Positions 45,707 to 57,505 of a DNA stretch of 64,000 nt are shown piece after piece. Under the pieces are notes generated by a model. The model had not been told where the DNA came from. It did not search any database and was given only the letters and a program-made list of their open reading frames with translations. Position numbers and translations under genes: made by a program. Position 1 is the first letter of the stretch, and every line of letters begins with the position of its first letter. Origin of the DNA: Stictocephala bisonia (lineage: Eukaryota > Arthropoda > Insecta > Hemiptera > Membracidae). Where the stretch lies: contig JAQJVL010000675.1 of the NCBI GenBank assembly GCA_035578905.1, positions 186,001-250,000 of the forward strand. The letters run 5' to 3'.

Positions 45707-47926
45707 GTAAGTAGTTCATTTAATCTGTATTCTGTTTTTCATTATTATTCTGTCTGACAGTTGCGTTTGGCTGCATGCTTGATATTGGATCATCCTGTAC
45801 AATCAGTTTGAGCTGAGCCTTTATTTGACTGACAGTTTTAAAAAAATGACAATCTCTATACAAAATCTTACTTTGTATAAAATTTAATATTATTTTACAT
45901 TGGTATCTTTCTTTAAGGACAGCTGGACACAAACAGAATTGCTGATGGTCCTCTATTATCCTATACATTTGGCTCAGATCAGATTGGGAGAGGGGGGTGA
46001 TAGTTTTTTACCACCCACTCACACAAGACAATTAATTGTCAATGATTTCATGTTTAATATTACAGTAGAGTCCTTACAGACCAGGCCCTCGATTACTCAG
46101 TCATCTGGATGGTAGAATAGTGGCAACAGACAGGGTAGAAAACACTCTCTCATGGCATGGCAACGACAACATGTTCATGCAGGGCATTGAACATGCAAAC
46201 AAGTTCATTCAGTTTTTTGTTCAGTTGTAGTTTTCTTTGTTAACTGATGAATCCTAAGAAAGAAATAAAAGTTTGTAGAGTAATAATGTCAAAGAACTCC
46301 CAATTTGTCCTCTTTTCACTTCCTTCCTAAAAACCTGAACACCGCTTGGTCCAAATTTTTAAGGTTTTGTTACTCAACTAATGGAAAAATATCATATAAA
46401 TCACTCATTTTTTATCAGTTGTAATCAGATTTGGCAAAGAGAATTGCCATAGGATCCATTAATCAAAATTCATAACCCATACTATAAGAGCTGCATCTAA
46501 AATTTATGTATGCAGCTCTTATAAGGACCAAAACTTAAAATATATGTTTAATGGAATTGGGTGAGGGGTTCACATAAGTTGTTACCCTTTGATGTTTTGT
46601 ATATCACGTAAAGGAAATGCCATTCTAAAGGAAGAGCACAAGATTGAGCATGTTGTAAATATTTATGTCTGTGATAAAATGAGCAGAACCTGTCGTCAAT
46701 CTCGTGTTTGAATGCTATTTTGTGTCATAATAACTGATAAGCTAACCATCACTTTTAAGTGCTTCCAATCAAATTAAAAAAGTCTTAAATGATTGAATAC
46801 ATTGGAATATATTGAATATAATATATTGGAAGTTGCACTATAATTTTTAAATTCTGTTCTTATGACATATTTTGATCAAATTGTGTAGATAAATAACCAA
46901 GGTAACAAAATACAATAGATTCCATAGCAATACATTACGTGATATTCATAAACTTTTTCTCTTTAATCATACATTACCACGGTCCCTACTACCACCATAT
47001 GTATAGATAAAATCTGTTTATGTCAGATGCTAAGTCGTGTTTGTGTTGTGAGCTGTGTTATTTACATTGTGTTTTCTTTGTAATCAACCTGCTCATTTGA
47101 TTGTTTATATTGTCTTTTGTATCTTCTGTTTATACTTGGAATAAAGTTTTGTTATTTTCTGCATGTTTAGCATGATAGTAAGATTGCTTGAAAATTGTAG
47201 TTTTTAGGGTTTTGCATGAAATGTGAATAAACGTCAATCGTTCCTAACTGTGAATTTTCTCCCGAATGAAACTGTCTCTAGTTGTTTGGAAACATACCCT
47301 ATACAAAACATAGAAATCCCTGAGTCTTCAAAATCCTTAAAAATGGCTTGGTACTTCTAGTTAGTCTGTTGTATTTTAGGTTGGTCCCCAAAGGATTAAT
47401 ACTGTAAAGTATTAATACCCAATGTAAACACAATAGTACTGTATTATAAAATAACCTGTATCTGGTGAAAAGACACGCCGAATGTTCGTCTTTTAACTCC
47501 AATGAAAAATGTATATTTATCGATGTTAAATCAGGCTAACAATCGTATCAATCAATTTAGGGAGTCCTTTTCTATACACATTAATTTCTTTTCCCTTCAA
47601 ATGCATTATAATTAACATAGGAAATAAAATGCAACAAGCCACAACTTCTTTTAAAAACTGCTGCTCCAAACTCACTGACTTTAGTAAAATTATACACCAA
47701 ATTGGTACAGTGGTAAGTTTAAGGAGATTTGACAGGAAGAGCAGGATTAGCTTATTTGGAATCTTTTAAATGCTGAAGATGTAATTATTTATTATGACGA
47801 TTTCATAAATAATTTAACAGTTATTTTTTTGCCTATTTGAAAAATGAGTTAACTTTTCCTGTCAACTCAAACATTAATATATTATAACGCATATTACTGG
47901 CCACTCTACTGGTTGGTTTGTTGCAG
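45707..47926 (+). other. Intron of the putative secreted-protein gene
   Basis: 2.2 kb, AT-rich, with canonical gtaagt and ttgttgcag ends. Short open frames inside have no recognisable content. No transposon was identified, unlike the introns of the neighbouring genes. Confidence 0.45.
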
Positions 47927-48230
47927 AATACTGATGACCACACATCCAATGCATCTGGCATTTCCTGCTGATTCTCTTAGAACCAGTGAAGAGGAGCACC
48001 CTACAGTGCGCTCATGGGCTTCTTTCTTGGGCGTAGATGAAGTCACAATTACTCGTACCATAACACAACGCTCTTTCGCTCCTCCTGCCCCTATCACATT
48101 CTCTGTACGAGGTTGTCGACCCTCCCGCTTGCCATTCAATCTTCCGCTCTGTTCAGTTAATTCCACCACTCCCATGATCAGCACAGGCCACAACAGCCCC
48201 ACTCGAGCTGTACACTTTGTAGAGGAGTAA
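47927..48230 (+). CDS. Exon 2 (terminal) of the putative secreted protein gene
   Basis: The acceptor gttggtttgttgcag ends at 47926. One base completes a split Lys codon and 100 codons follow to TAA 48228-48230. Content is Pro/Ser/Thr-rich with segments HLAFPADSLRTSEEEHPTVR, FLGVDEVTITRTITQRSF and SVRGCRPSRLPFNLPLCSV (two Cys). The GC content and codon pattern stand out from the AT-rich flanks, which supports coding. No known domain is recognised. A poly(A) signal lies 193 bases downstream. Confidence 0.65.
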
Positions 48231-48554
48231 TTTTAACTAAAAAAAAGGAAAATGGTATTTTGTGCATATTTAAAAAAATTTAATGCAATTTAAGACATAT
48301 GTAAAAAGGGAAACAATGTTAGAACATTTGTTTAACAAAATAATAGGTTTATTTTTGTTTCTAAATATACAAATTAATGTAATAATGCTCTATTTTGATT
48401 AATGTTACAAAAGTTTTTTTTGAATAAAATATATACAATATATACTACAGTGAGTTATTTATATACCTTAGTCTTAGAATTTAAATGCAGTCAATAAAAT
48501 CAACTCATTGTGTTTTTAGTTCATATTATACATATACATAATATTAAAGAAATA
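48231..48554. other. 3' UTR and flank, AT-rich
   Basis: Contains the poly(A) hexamers noted separately and nothing else recognised. Confidence 0.4.
48423..48428 (+). promoter_or_regulatory. Candidate polyadenylation signal AATAAA
   Basis: First AATAAA after the stop of the putative secreted-protein gene; a second one follows near 48494. Confidence 0.45.
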
Positions 48555-49931
48555 CAGGGCGTTTCAAAAAGAATCATCCGATTTTAAAAATTTATTGCTA
48601 TTCATCTATAAGTCCGATTTGATAGAACAATGTACTGTCAGTAAGAGGAAGCTCTCAAGTTTCGAGTGTTTTCCGCTAGGTAGCAGTAGCGCGCTTCTGT
48701 CAACGCTCAGCTCAGTTATTGACAAAATGGCATCTAAACAACAGAAGGCTTTTTGTGTTATACGGTTTGCTAGATGTGAGTCTGTGATTACCGTGCAACG
48801 TGAATTTCGTACCACATATGGTGCTGATCCTCCTACAGCCCAGAGCATAAGAAGATGGTATAAGCAATTTACTGATACAGGCTGTCTCTGTAAAGCAAAA
48901 TCATCGGGTCGTCCACGTGTGTCCAATGAAGACGTGGAGCGCATCCGCGACAGTTTTGCCCGTAGCCCGCAAAAATCCACTCGCCGTGCTGGTAGGGAAC
49001 TTAACATTCCTTCAACATCAGTATGGCGTGTTTTACGCCGACGTTTACATTTGAAACCATACAGGATTCAGTTACTACAAGCTTTGCATGAAGGTGATAA
49101 ACAACAACGTGTTCAGTTTTGTGAGTTTATCCTAAGCCAGATGGCAGTTGACGATGATTTGGTAACACGCATGGTGTTTAGTGACGAGGCAACTTTCCAT
49201 TTGAGTGGAAAAGTTAACCGTCACAATGTGAGAATATGGGGAACCGAGCAACCACATCACATCGTACAGCATGAGCGAGATTCCCCAAAACTTAATGTTT
49301 TCTGTGCAATCTCACGGAATAAAGTGTACGGTCCCTTTTTCTTTCAAGAGAACACTGTTACGGGATTGACATATCTCGATATGTTAGAAAACTATCTCTT
49401 CCCTCAGTTAGAAACAGATTCCAATGACTTCGTGTACCAGCAGGACGGTGCCCCACCACACTGGAATCTTCATGTGAGAGAGTTTTTTAAATGGTAGGCT
49501 TCCTCAAAGATGGATCGGTCGTACTGGACCTAACGATTCCGCGTTACATCACTGGCCTCCAAGGTCACCGGACCTTACTGTTTGCGACTTCTTTTTGTGG
49601 GGATTTGTGAAAGACATTGTTTATATCCCTCCCCTTCCAACAACATTGGTTGAACTAAGGAACCGCATTAGAGCAGCCATCGAATCTATCACTCAAGAAA
49701 TGCTAGCTAAGGTGTGGGACGAATTTGAGTATCGCATAGACATATGCCGTGCATCTCAAGGGGGCCATATTGAGCACCTGTAAATGGTATGTAAAAAAAA
49801 AACTTTATTTTAACTATGTAAAAAAACTTTATTAGTTATCCTTTAATATAAAATTAACCTCATGTCCATATTATTATTAGTATTGAAATTATAAACCTAA
49901 AAAATTGGATGATTCTTTTTGAAACACCCTG
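48555..49931 (+). mobile_element. Tc1/mariner-superfamily element, DD41D (rosa-like), 1377 bp
   Basis: Terminal inverted repeats cagggcgtttcaaaaagaat and cagggtgtttcaaaaagaat (inverse of the right end) continue through catcc(g/a)atttt. TA flanks both ends (48553-48554, 49932-49933). A single transposase gene lies between, with one frameshift. It sits just past the 3' end of the putative secreted-protein gene. Confidence 0.93.
48727..49783 (+). pseudogene. DD41D mariner-type transposase, one frameshift
   Basis: The start is ATG 48727 (MASKQQKAF). HTH motifs: FARCESVITVQREFRTTYG, then KSSGRPRVSNEDVERIRDS and a second helix set with SVWRVLRRRLHLKPY. The catalytic core has VFSDEATFHLSGKVNRHNVR (first Asp), YQQDGAPPHW (second Asp) and RSPDLTVCDFFLWG (third Asp). 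The frame shifts at a T-run near 49485 (after VREFF) and resumes as GRLPQRWIGRTG to the TAA at 49781. The second and third Asp are 41 residues apart across the shift, the DD41D spacing. Otherwise it is intact, suggesting a young copy. Confidence 0.9.
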
Positions 49932-49933
49932 TA

Positions 49934-50913
49934 TATAAATAACTATAAATAAATAAAATAAATATAAATAACTATCTTTCATATATTCTATTTAAGTCAT
50001 TTTAAAATTTGTGACACAGTTTTACATCTGGATCACATAATACATAAGAAAATATATAATTGTTGTAACAACATAATTAAGCTAGAGAACGATTTCTAGT
50101 ATTTCTTGACATTCATAGAAGTTTTATGGACATTTTAGTTTTATTTATTTTTTTTTCTTTTCCATTAAGTTGTACATATATTGAATGGGTATGATTGTAG
50201 TGCTCTAGCTACAAACCCAAATAAAGGAAAAATAAGTGTTGTAAATGTCAGCTGCTTCTGCGAGGTAACACTGCAAACCAGTTCCGTTATAAGCCTGACA
50301 TTCATTTAGTATTAAAAGAAGCAAAGTACATATCTTTACTCCTCATTTATTTTTGTCGGGTTTTCATGTTTTAGGTATCATGCATGCTTTTTCAAAAATA
50401 AAAAAAAATTAATGTTTGATAATAATACTTAATATTTTTTCAGAAATTGGATACAATGGCTGAATGATACCTGATTTAGAAATTAGAGATTTTACCCTGT
50501 CAGACGTAAATTTAAGTGTGTATAAAGTATAGTAAAAATAGAATCTATGAATATGTTTAATTTGATCATTAGAACAATTTAAGGGACATTTTATGATTAT
50601 ATTGTTTTTTTATGGTATATTATATTTTATGCAGACAAACTTTAATAAATGTACAAATGTATACCCGAGAGACTAAAAACCATAGTTGCAACAAAAAATA
50701 GGGTTAGTTTCACACCAAATTGGGTGAAGGTACAATAAACAGCCAACGTTTGATGTATGCTGTATGGAAAATGGTTCATCATCAAGTTAAAAACTGAAAA
50801 TCCTGGTACACAAAATATATAGATAAAGAATATTAAGTTTTGTTATCGATTTCTTTTTGAAATGTTCTTAACCATTTATTAAGTTATAAATTACAATAAG
50901 AGTTTATATATTT
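49934..50913. other. Intergenic AT-rich sequence, nothing recognised
   Basis: No coding, repeat or RNA signature seen. Confidence 0.35.
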
Positions 50914-51212
50914 CATAAGCAATACTTACAAGCTCTTAAAAATAAAATAAAATGATTAAATAGAGTAAAAAAGTGTAGTATGTTTTACATCTAATAGACG
51001 TGTTTTTTGCATAATGATCACACAGTATCATATTGTTTCTTTCTTCCTTAACTTTGATTCAACATAAGCAATACTTTTATGTTCTTAAAAATTAAATAAA
51101 ATTATACTATAGAGTAAAAAAAGTGTACATTGTGTTAATTATAATAGATGTGTTTTTTGCATAGTGATCACTACGTACTAAAATTGTTTCTTTCTTCCTT
51201 AACTTTGATTTA
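50914..51212. repeat. 149-bp tandem duplication, diverged
   Basis: Units 50914-51062 and 51063-51212 share cataagcaatactt, tagagtaaaaaa, tgtgttttttgcata and tttctttcttccttaacttt, with scattered differences. It lies just past the candidate last exon of the minus-strand gene. Confidence 0.8.
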
Positions 51213-51273
51213 ACTCTTTAACATTTGTATTAACTTTCAGGATCTTCATCAATTGTTGTTACAGGGGGTTTTT

Positions 51274-51336
51274 TTAATCTAGATTTGTTGATTCGGTTGC
51301 ATTTTCTAATGGCCTTTCCATTGGTTTTTCAATAAT
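51274..51336 (-). CDS. Candidate terminal exon (possible GORAB-like gene)
   Basis: On minus an acceptor atatatttgcag precedes 20 codons (IIEKPMERPLENATESTNLD) and a TAA at 51274-51276. It opens in phase 0, matching the phase-0 donor of the exon at 51444-51539. The link to GORAB is by position and phase only; the sequence itself is not diagnostic. Confidence 0.4.
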   Translation of the reverse strand: MIEKPMERPLENATESTNLD

Positions 51337-51443
51337 CTGCAAATATATTATAATTTTTTATTAGTAATAGACAGTTTAACTGCAAAGCAATACACAAAAA
51401 TATCAGTACAATGCATTCACACTATCTATAGATATTAACTTAC

Positions 51444-51539
51444 AAAACTTAGCTGTTCAATGATCATTAAGAGGGTTTCACTTTTATTTGTGCCCATAAC
51501 TTCATAAACTCCTCCCAGACAAAATAAATATTGCTTCAT
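51444..51539 (-). CDS. Candidate internal exon (possible GORAB-like gene)
   Basis: On minus, acceptor agtatttgtag and donor TTTT|GTAAGT bound 32 open codons, phase 0 at both ends: MKQYLFCLGGVYEVMG then TNKSETLLMIIEQLSF. The GORAB core exon at 58804 ends in phase 0, so they could join. This segment is not a recognised part of GORAB in other species; it may instead belong to another transcript. Confidence 0.35.
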
Positions 51540-51600
51540 CTACAAATACTGTTCAAAGTTGTTGATTGCTTAATGTTAATAAGAAACTGATTATTTTAAA

Positions 51601-53594
51601 AGTTCAATCCAATTCAAAACAGTTTATTGCCAAAGAACATAAGTACAGGCATCAGTCATAAACACAATACATAAGTCAATGCAACATAACTTATTACAAT
51701 ACAAACACAATAATTAAGAAAAGTACCGACATCATGAAATTAACTTATGACTAAACACGGCCAGACACTAAATGCTATTTACATTTTATAATCAATACAA
51801 TAAAATTCATCAACTGAATACAAACATTCAGAGGTTAATTTGTTTTTAATGAATGTTTTAAACTCTTCGATTGAAAGTGCTCTTATATTATGTGGAAGTT
51901 TGTTAAAAATTTGTTTACTGCTACCATAAAAACTTACATGAGCTTACTATATTCTCATTTGAACAGGAATTCAAAATTAAGTTGTGGCGATTTCTAGTTT
52001 GATAATTATGTTCTGAAGAATGATCAATATTATTTTTGGTGTTCTTCCTAATGTAAATTAAGCACTATAAAATGTAAACTGAATATATTGTTGTTATCTG
52101 GAACTTAATAAATAAAGGTCTACAATAGTCATCAGGTTTAGCATTGCCAATAATTCTCAGAGCTCTTTTCTGTAAAAGGAATATTCTATGGGCTGAAGAA
52201 TGTTGATTCCATAAAATTGTACAGTAGGATAGATGGCTATGTATATGGCCTTAATAAATACTTAAGAGAACATCAACAGTGACTCTTCCCTTTAGGCGAC
52301 ACAGTATAAAAATACCTTTAGAAATCTTTTTTGAAATTGACTCAACATGATTATTCCAATTTAATTTAGATTCAATTGTAACACCCAATAAATTAGCTGA
52401 TGAACTACTATGGCTGTGTTTAAAAGAAAATGTGATATCTTGAATTTTATTTGATTAATACAAAGACCATTAGCCAAACACCATTTTGAAACTCTTTCTT
52501 CATTATATTTTTTTAATGAAATCTAGATTCTACTTGTTATTATGATGAAAACTAATGGCCAAATCATCAGCAAATAAATAGCACTGTAGATGAGGACTAG
52601 TGTAATTAAGAGAAAGATCGTTGATATATATAACAATCAGCAAAGGCCCAAGTACTGAGCTTTGTGGGACTCTGTATGTGAGATTAGAAAAACAAGAACA
52701 ATTCCCATTGAAGTAAACCTGCTGTTTCTCCCTTTTGAATAAGAAGAAAGAAATTTGCAAGTTAACTCATCACATCCATAAAAACTAAGCTTAAACAGTA
52801 AAAAGTCATGATTGATTGTATCAAAAGTTTTAGTTAGATCAGATCGTATAGTTTAGAAATATGATGATTTCTGTTTTTGAGAGAAGCATAGCAATCACTA
52901 ACAAATTCTGTGGCAGCATCACGTGTAATTTGCCAGATCTAAAACCAAAGTGTTGGCATGAGAAAAGATTGTTATTTAAAAAAAAAATCAACTAACTGGT
53001 CATAGATGAGCTATTCAAATATTTTTGATATTACAGAAACTAAAGAAATTGGCTGTAATTTTCATTTAAATTTGGATTTTCTTTCATGAACACAGGAATA
53101 ACTTTTGAAATCTTTAAACCATTAAGAAAAACACCCAACTTTAGACAGAAATTGAAAATACGCTGTAGTACAAATATAAAGAGAAGTAATAATGGTGGAA
53201 TTTAGATTATATTTGCCCAAACTGTTATTATTATTAAGTCTAACAATAGCTGCACACACATCATGTACAGTTACTTCTTGAAATTGAAATTTTAAATTAT
53301 TTTGGGGTAACAGATCATCTATGAAAATTTACATGTTGCACTATTACTATATACATCATTAATGATATTATTAATACTATTGGTAAAATATGAACTAAAG
53401 TTATCACAGGTAAGCAAACTATCGTTTGAGACACCGTTGACACTATTAGGACTACTTTTTTGCAAGGGTTTAAAAAAATTAGAGTAAATCAATTTCCAAG
53501 TGGCTCTAGCTTTATTAGTTGTTTGACTAATAATTTTGCTATTAAACTCCAGCTTAGCTAGTCTTATTGCTGGCGTATACTCCTTTTTAAGCGT
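51601..53594 (-). pseudogene. LINE D RT region
   Basis: The clearest piece is 52530-52760: VPQSSVLGPLLIVIYINDLS and YLFADDLAISF, the RT palm, with the usual Gly of VPQG changed to Ser and the catalytic pair as FADD. Upstream on minus, the linker reads STLKKEYTPAIRLAKLEFNS and NKARATWKLIYSNFFK (53460-53595), the standard EN-RT connector. The rest is broken by frameshifts. Downstream of the palm only scattered thumb residues remain. Confidence 0.75.
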
Positions 53595-56100
53595 ACTATA
53601 ATAATTATGGATAAAAATATCGGAAGTATGCTTAGAAAGTTAATACTATTTATCACAAATTTCCTATAGTACTATAATAATTATGGATAAAAATATCGGA
53701 AGTATGCTTAGAAAGGTAATACTATTTATCACAAATTTTCCTATAATACTATAATAATTATGGATAAAAATATCGGAAGTATGCTTAGAAAGGTAATAAT
53801 AATTATCACAAATTTCCTATAATACTATAATAATTATGGATAAAAATATCGGAAGTATGCTTAGAAAGTTAATACTATTTATCACAAATTTTCCTATAAT
53901 ACTATAATAATTATGGATAAAAATATCGGAAGTATGCTTAGAAAGGTAATAATAATTATCACAAATTTCCTATAATACTATAATAATTATGGATAAAAAT
54001 ATTGGAAGTATGCTTAGAAAGTTAATACTATTTATCACAAATTTCCTATAGTACTATAATAATTATAGATAAAAATATCGGAAGTATGCTTAGAAAGGTA
54101 ATAATAATTATCACAAATTTCCTATAATACTATAATAATTATGGATAAAAATATCGGAAGTATGCTTAGAAAGGTAATAATAATTATCACAAATTTCCTA
54201 TAATACTATAATAATTATGGATAAAAATATCGGAAGTATGCTTAGAAAGTTAATACTATTTATCACAAATTTTCCTATAATACTATAATAATTATGGATA
54301 AAAATATCGGAAGTATGCTTAGAAAGGTAATAATAATTATCACAAATTTCCTATAATACTATAATAATTATGGATAAAAATATCGGAAGTATGCTTAGAA
54401 AGGTAATAATAATTATCACAAATTTCCTATAATACTATAATAATTATGGATAAAAATATCGGAAGTATGCTTAGAAAGGTAATAATAATTATCATAAATT
54501 TCCTATAATACTATAATAATTATGGATAAAAATATCGGAAGTATGCTTAGAAAGTTAATACTATTTATCACAAATTTCCTATAATACTATAATAATTATA
54601 GATAAAAATATCGGAAGTATGCTTAGAAAGGTAATAATAATTATCACAAATTTCCTATAATACTATAATAATTATGGATAAAAATATCGGAAGTATGCTT
54701 AGTAAGGTAATAATAATTATCACAAATTTCATATAATACTATAATAATTATAGATAAAAATATCGGAAGTATGCTTAGAAAGGTAATAATAATTATCACA
54801 AATTTCCTATAATACTATAATAATTATGGATAAAAATATCGGAAGTATGCTTAGAAAGTTAATACTATTTATCACAAATTTCCTATAGTACTATAATAAT
54901 TATGGATAAAAATATCGGAAGTAAGCTTAGAAAGTTAATACTATTTATCACAAATTTTCCTATAATACTATAATAATTATGGATAAAAATATCGGAAGTA
55001 TGCTTAGAAAGGTAATAATAATTATCACAAATTTCCTATAATACTATAATAATTATGGATAAAAATATCGGAAGTATGCTTAGAAAGTTAATACTATTTA
55101 TCACAAATTTTCCTATAATACTATAATAATTATGGATAAAAATATCGGAAGTATGCTTAGAAAGGTAATAATAATTATCACAAATTTCCTATAATACTAT
55201 AATAATTATGGATAAAAATATCGGAAGTATGCTTAGAAAGGTAATAATAATTATCACAAATTTCATATAATACTATAATAATTATAGATAAAAATATCGG
55301 AAGTATGCTTAGAAAGGTAATAATAATTATCACAAATTTCCTATAATACTATAATAATTATGGATAAAAATATCGGAAGTATGCTTAGAAAGTTAATACT
55401 ATTTATCACAAATTTCCTATAATACTATAATAATTATAGATAAAAATATCGGAAGTATGCTTAGAAAGGTAATAATAATTATCACAAATTTCCTATAATA
55501 CTATAATAATTATGGATAAAAATATCGGAAGTATGCTTAGAAAGGTAATAATAATTATCACAAATTTCCTATAATACTATATTAATTATGGATAAAAATA
55601 TCGGAAGTATGCTTAGAAAGGTAATAATAATTATCACAAATTTCCTATAATACTATAATAATTATGGATAAAATATCGGAAGTATGCTTAGAAAGGTAAT
55701 AATAATTATCACAAATTTCCTATAATACTATAATAATTATGGATAAAAATATGGGAAGTATGCTTAGAAAGGTAATAATAATTATCACAAATTTCCTATA
55801 ATACTATAATAATTATGGATAAAAATATCGGAAGTATGCTTAGAAAGGTAATAATAATTATCACAAATTTCCTATAATACTATAATAATTATGGATAAAA
55901 ATATCGGAAGTATGCTTAGAAAGGTAATAATATTTATCACAAATTTCCTATAATACTATAATAATTATGGATAAAAATATCGGAAGTATGCTTAGTTAGT
56001 TAATACTATTTATCACAAATTTCCTATAATACTATAATAATTATGGATAGAAATATCGGAAGTATGCTTAGTAAGGTAATAATAATTATCACAAATTTCC
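53595..56100. repeat. 76-bp minisatellite, about 33 copies
   Basis: The unit starts actataataattatggataa and ends tatcacaaatttcctataat. Most units are 76 bases; some are 77 (tttt before cc). Two main variants alternate: one has gaaagttaatactatttatc, the other gaaaggtaataataattatc. The unit, on minus, is the LINE D linker sequence itself (KEICDK..., SKHTSDIFIHNYYS), so the array arose by amplification of a piece of this LINE. There are no unique spacers, which excludes a CRISPR array. Confidence 0.97.
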
Positions 56101-57050
56101 TTCATTCTTTTTAATTTTGGAGTGAACCATCATTTATCTTTTTTATTATTATTACGCTTTACTTTCCTCAAAACAAAAGCAGAACTAACCAACAGTAAAA
56201 GATAATTCAAAAAGACTAAATTTATCTTCAGTATGTGTTTCACTGTACCTTTTTTTTTTTTTTAACGAATCAGTGAAATATCGAACCGCTGTTCCATTTA
56301 TATCTCTTATAATCAATTTCCTACCCTTGACCTTTTTCTTGTTAATAAATTCCATTCAGTTTTAAAAGTAAAGCGAAGAGGTCAGATAGGGGCTCATTCA
56401 AAACAGAACAATTCCAGTTATCTGAATGGATTGAGAGAACAAAATTATCAATACATGTCCCTTTATTCACAGAAGGTCTGGTAACCTATCTAGTACTGAT
56501 AGTCAAACAAAAACAATTTAGCAAATCAGTTATATTAGCAGTAACATTCTCAATAGTGTGTCTAAAATTTATGTTAAAATCTGCACCCAACCAAACATGC
56601 ATTGAGGTCATTACATATAAGAAACAATTTATGCAATTTGCCTAAAAAAATTGAGGAATCAGGGGTCATATGAAAGAGACAATTATTACATGGACATTGT
56701 CAATCACCAGAGACGAAGCACAAACTTCAAATACTTTATCCTCAGCCAATGAATCAAAAAGATCAAATTTATTAAAACTTAATTCTCTTTTAATAAAAAT
56801 GGCTGTACCACCCCTGCATAAAGTATCCCTTCAATATTGACACTAGGCAGTACCCTCTAAATTGATAGAATTTATTTCATAATCGCTGCATCAATATCCA
56901 CCTAAACAAATTACATCTAACAATATTTCAGTTGTAATTATACTAATCTCATCTACTTTATTTACAAAGTTTTGAATATTCCAATACAATATATTAAGCA
57001 AAGGCTTACACAAATTAGTTTCTTTCACATTTAATCTAGTTAAGCTACTA
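56101..57050 (-). pseudogene. LINE D endonuclease region
   Basis: On minus: NIQNFVNKVDEISIITTEIL and LLDVICLGGYW (domain start), GGTAIFIKRELSFNKF, VWLGADFNINF (catalytic Asp and Asn block), NKGTCIDNFV and EPLSDLFALL, where the usual SDH His is replaced by Leu. Several stops interrupt. WFTPKLKRMKEICDK then leads into the tandem array. Confidence 0.75.
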
Positions 57051-57258
57051 TGTCTAAAAAATTGTTATTCTCAAACCTAGATATAGTTGATGGTTTAACA
57101 GTATTGGTAGGAGCAGGTGAGTCAAATCCATGAAAGGGGGAGTAGGGCATCGAATCACAAGTGAGTACCCCAGAATTAAGAGGATGCATATTTATAGGGG
57201 TAGGACTCTTACCAACAGAAGATCTACAGCCATTTCCTAAACTCTGACTGCTTTCCAC
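57040..57258 (-). pseudogene. LINE D ORF1 C-terminal end (probable)
   Basis: A 72-codon frame rich in Ser, Pro and Asn (GNGCRSSVGKSPTPINMHPL, TISRFENNNFLDIVA) directly precedes the endonuclease start in another frame, as an ORF1 would. No domain is recognised, so the call is by position. Confidence 0.4.
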
Positions 57259-57404
57259 AGTTACTCTTAACTGAACATCACAAGTAATAGTTTTTTAAAG
57301 CATTGAGCAAAACTTTCTTTTGCCAGATTTATTGTAATGAAGGCCATGTTAATGTACAACAACATTGTAATCTACAAAGGCCATGTCATTTGTATTATAG
57401 CCTG

Positions 57405-57435
<31 letters not shown>

Positions 57436-57505
57436 CATTTAAAATTGTACAGGATATGTGCGTTCGAGTCAATGAGGAGTGTTTTTAAATTAAGGATTGT
57501 TTTGT

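Larger units (their letters stand above)
51601..57290 (-). mobile_element. LINE D: degenerate CR1-like element holding a 2.5-kb minisatellite
   Basis: The 3' tail (gttcaatccaattcaaaaca on +, then tttatt) is at 51602. Going up in coordinate come the RT (51601-53594), a 76-bp tandem array (53595-56100), the endonuclease (56101-57050) and the end of ORF1 (57040-57258). The order is that of one minus-strand LINE. Many stops. It lies in what may be an intron of the GORAB-like gene. Confidence 0.82.

Noticed and set aside
47906..48202. 98-codon minus-strand frame
   Set aside because: Shadow of the second exon of the + strand secreted-protein gene, which has matching splice sites.
53595..56100. CRISPR-like repeat array
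   Set aside because: The units are contiguous with no unique spacers, and the sequence is that of a LINE linker; it is a minisatellite.
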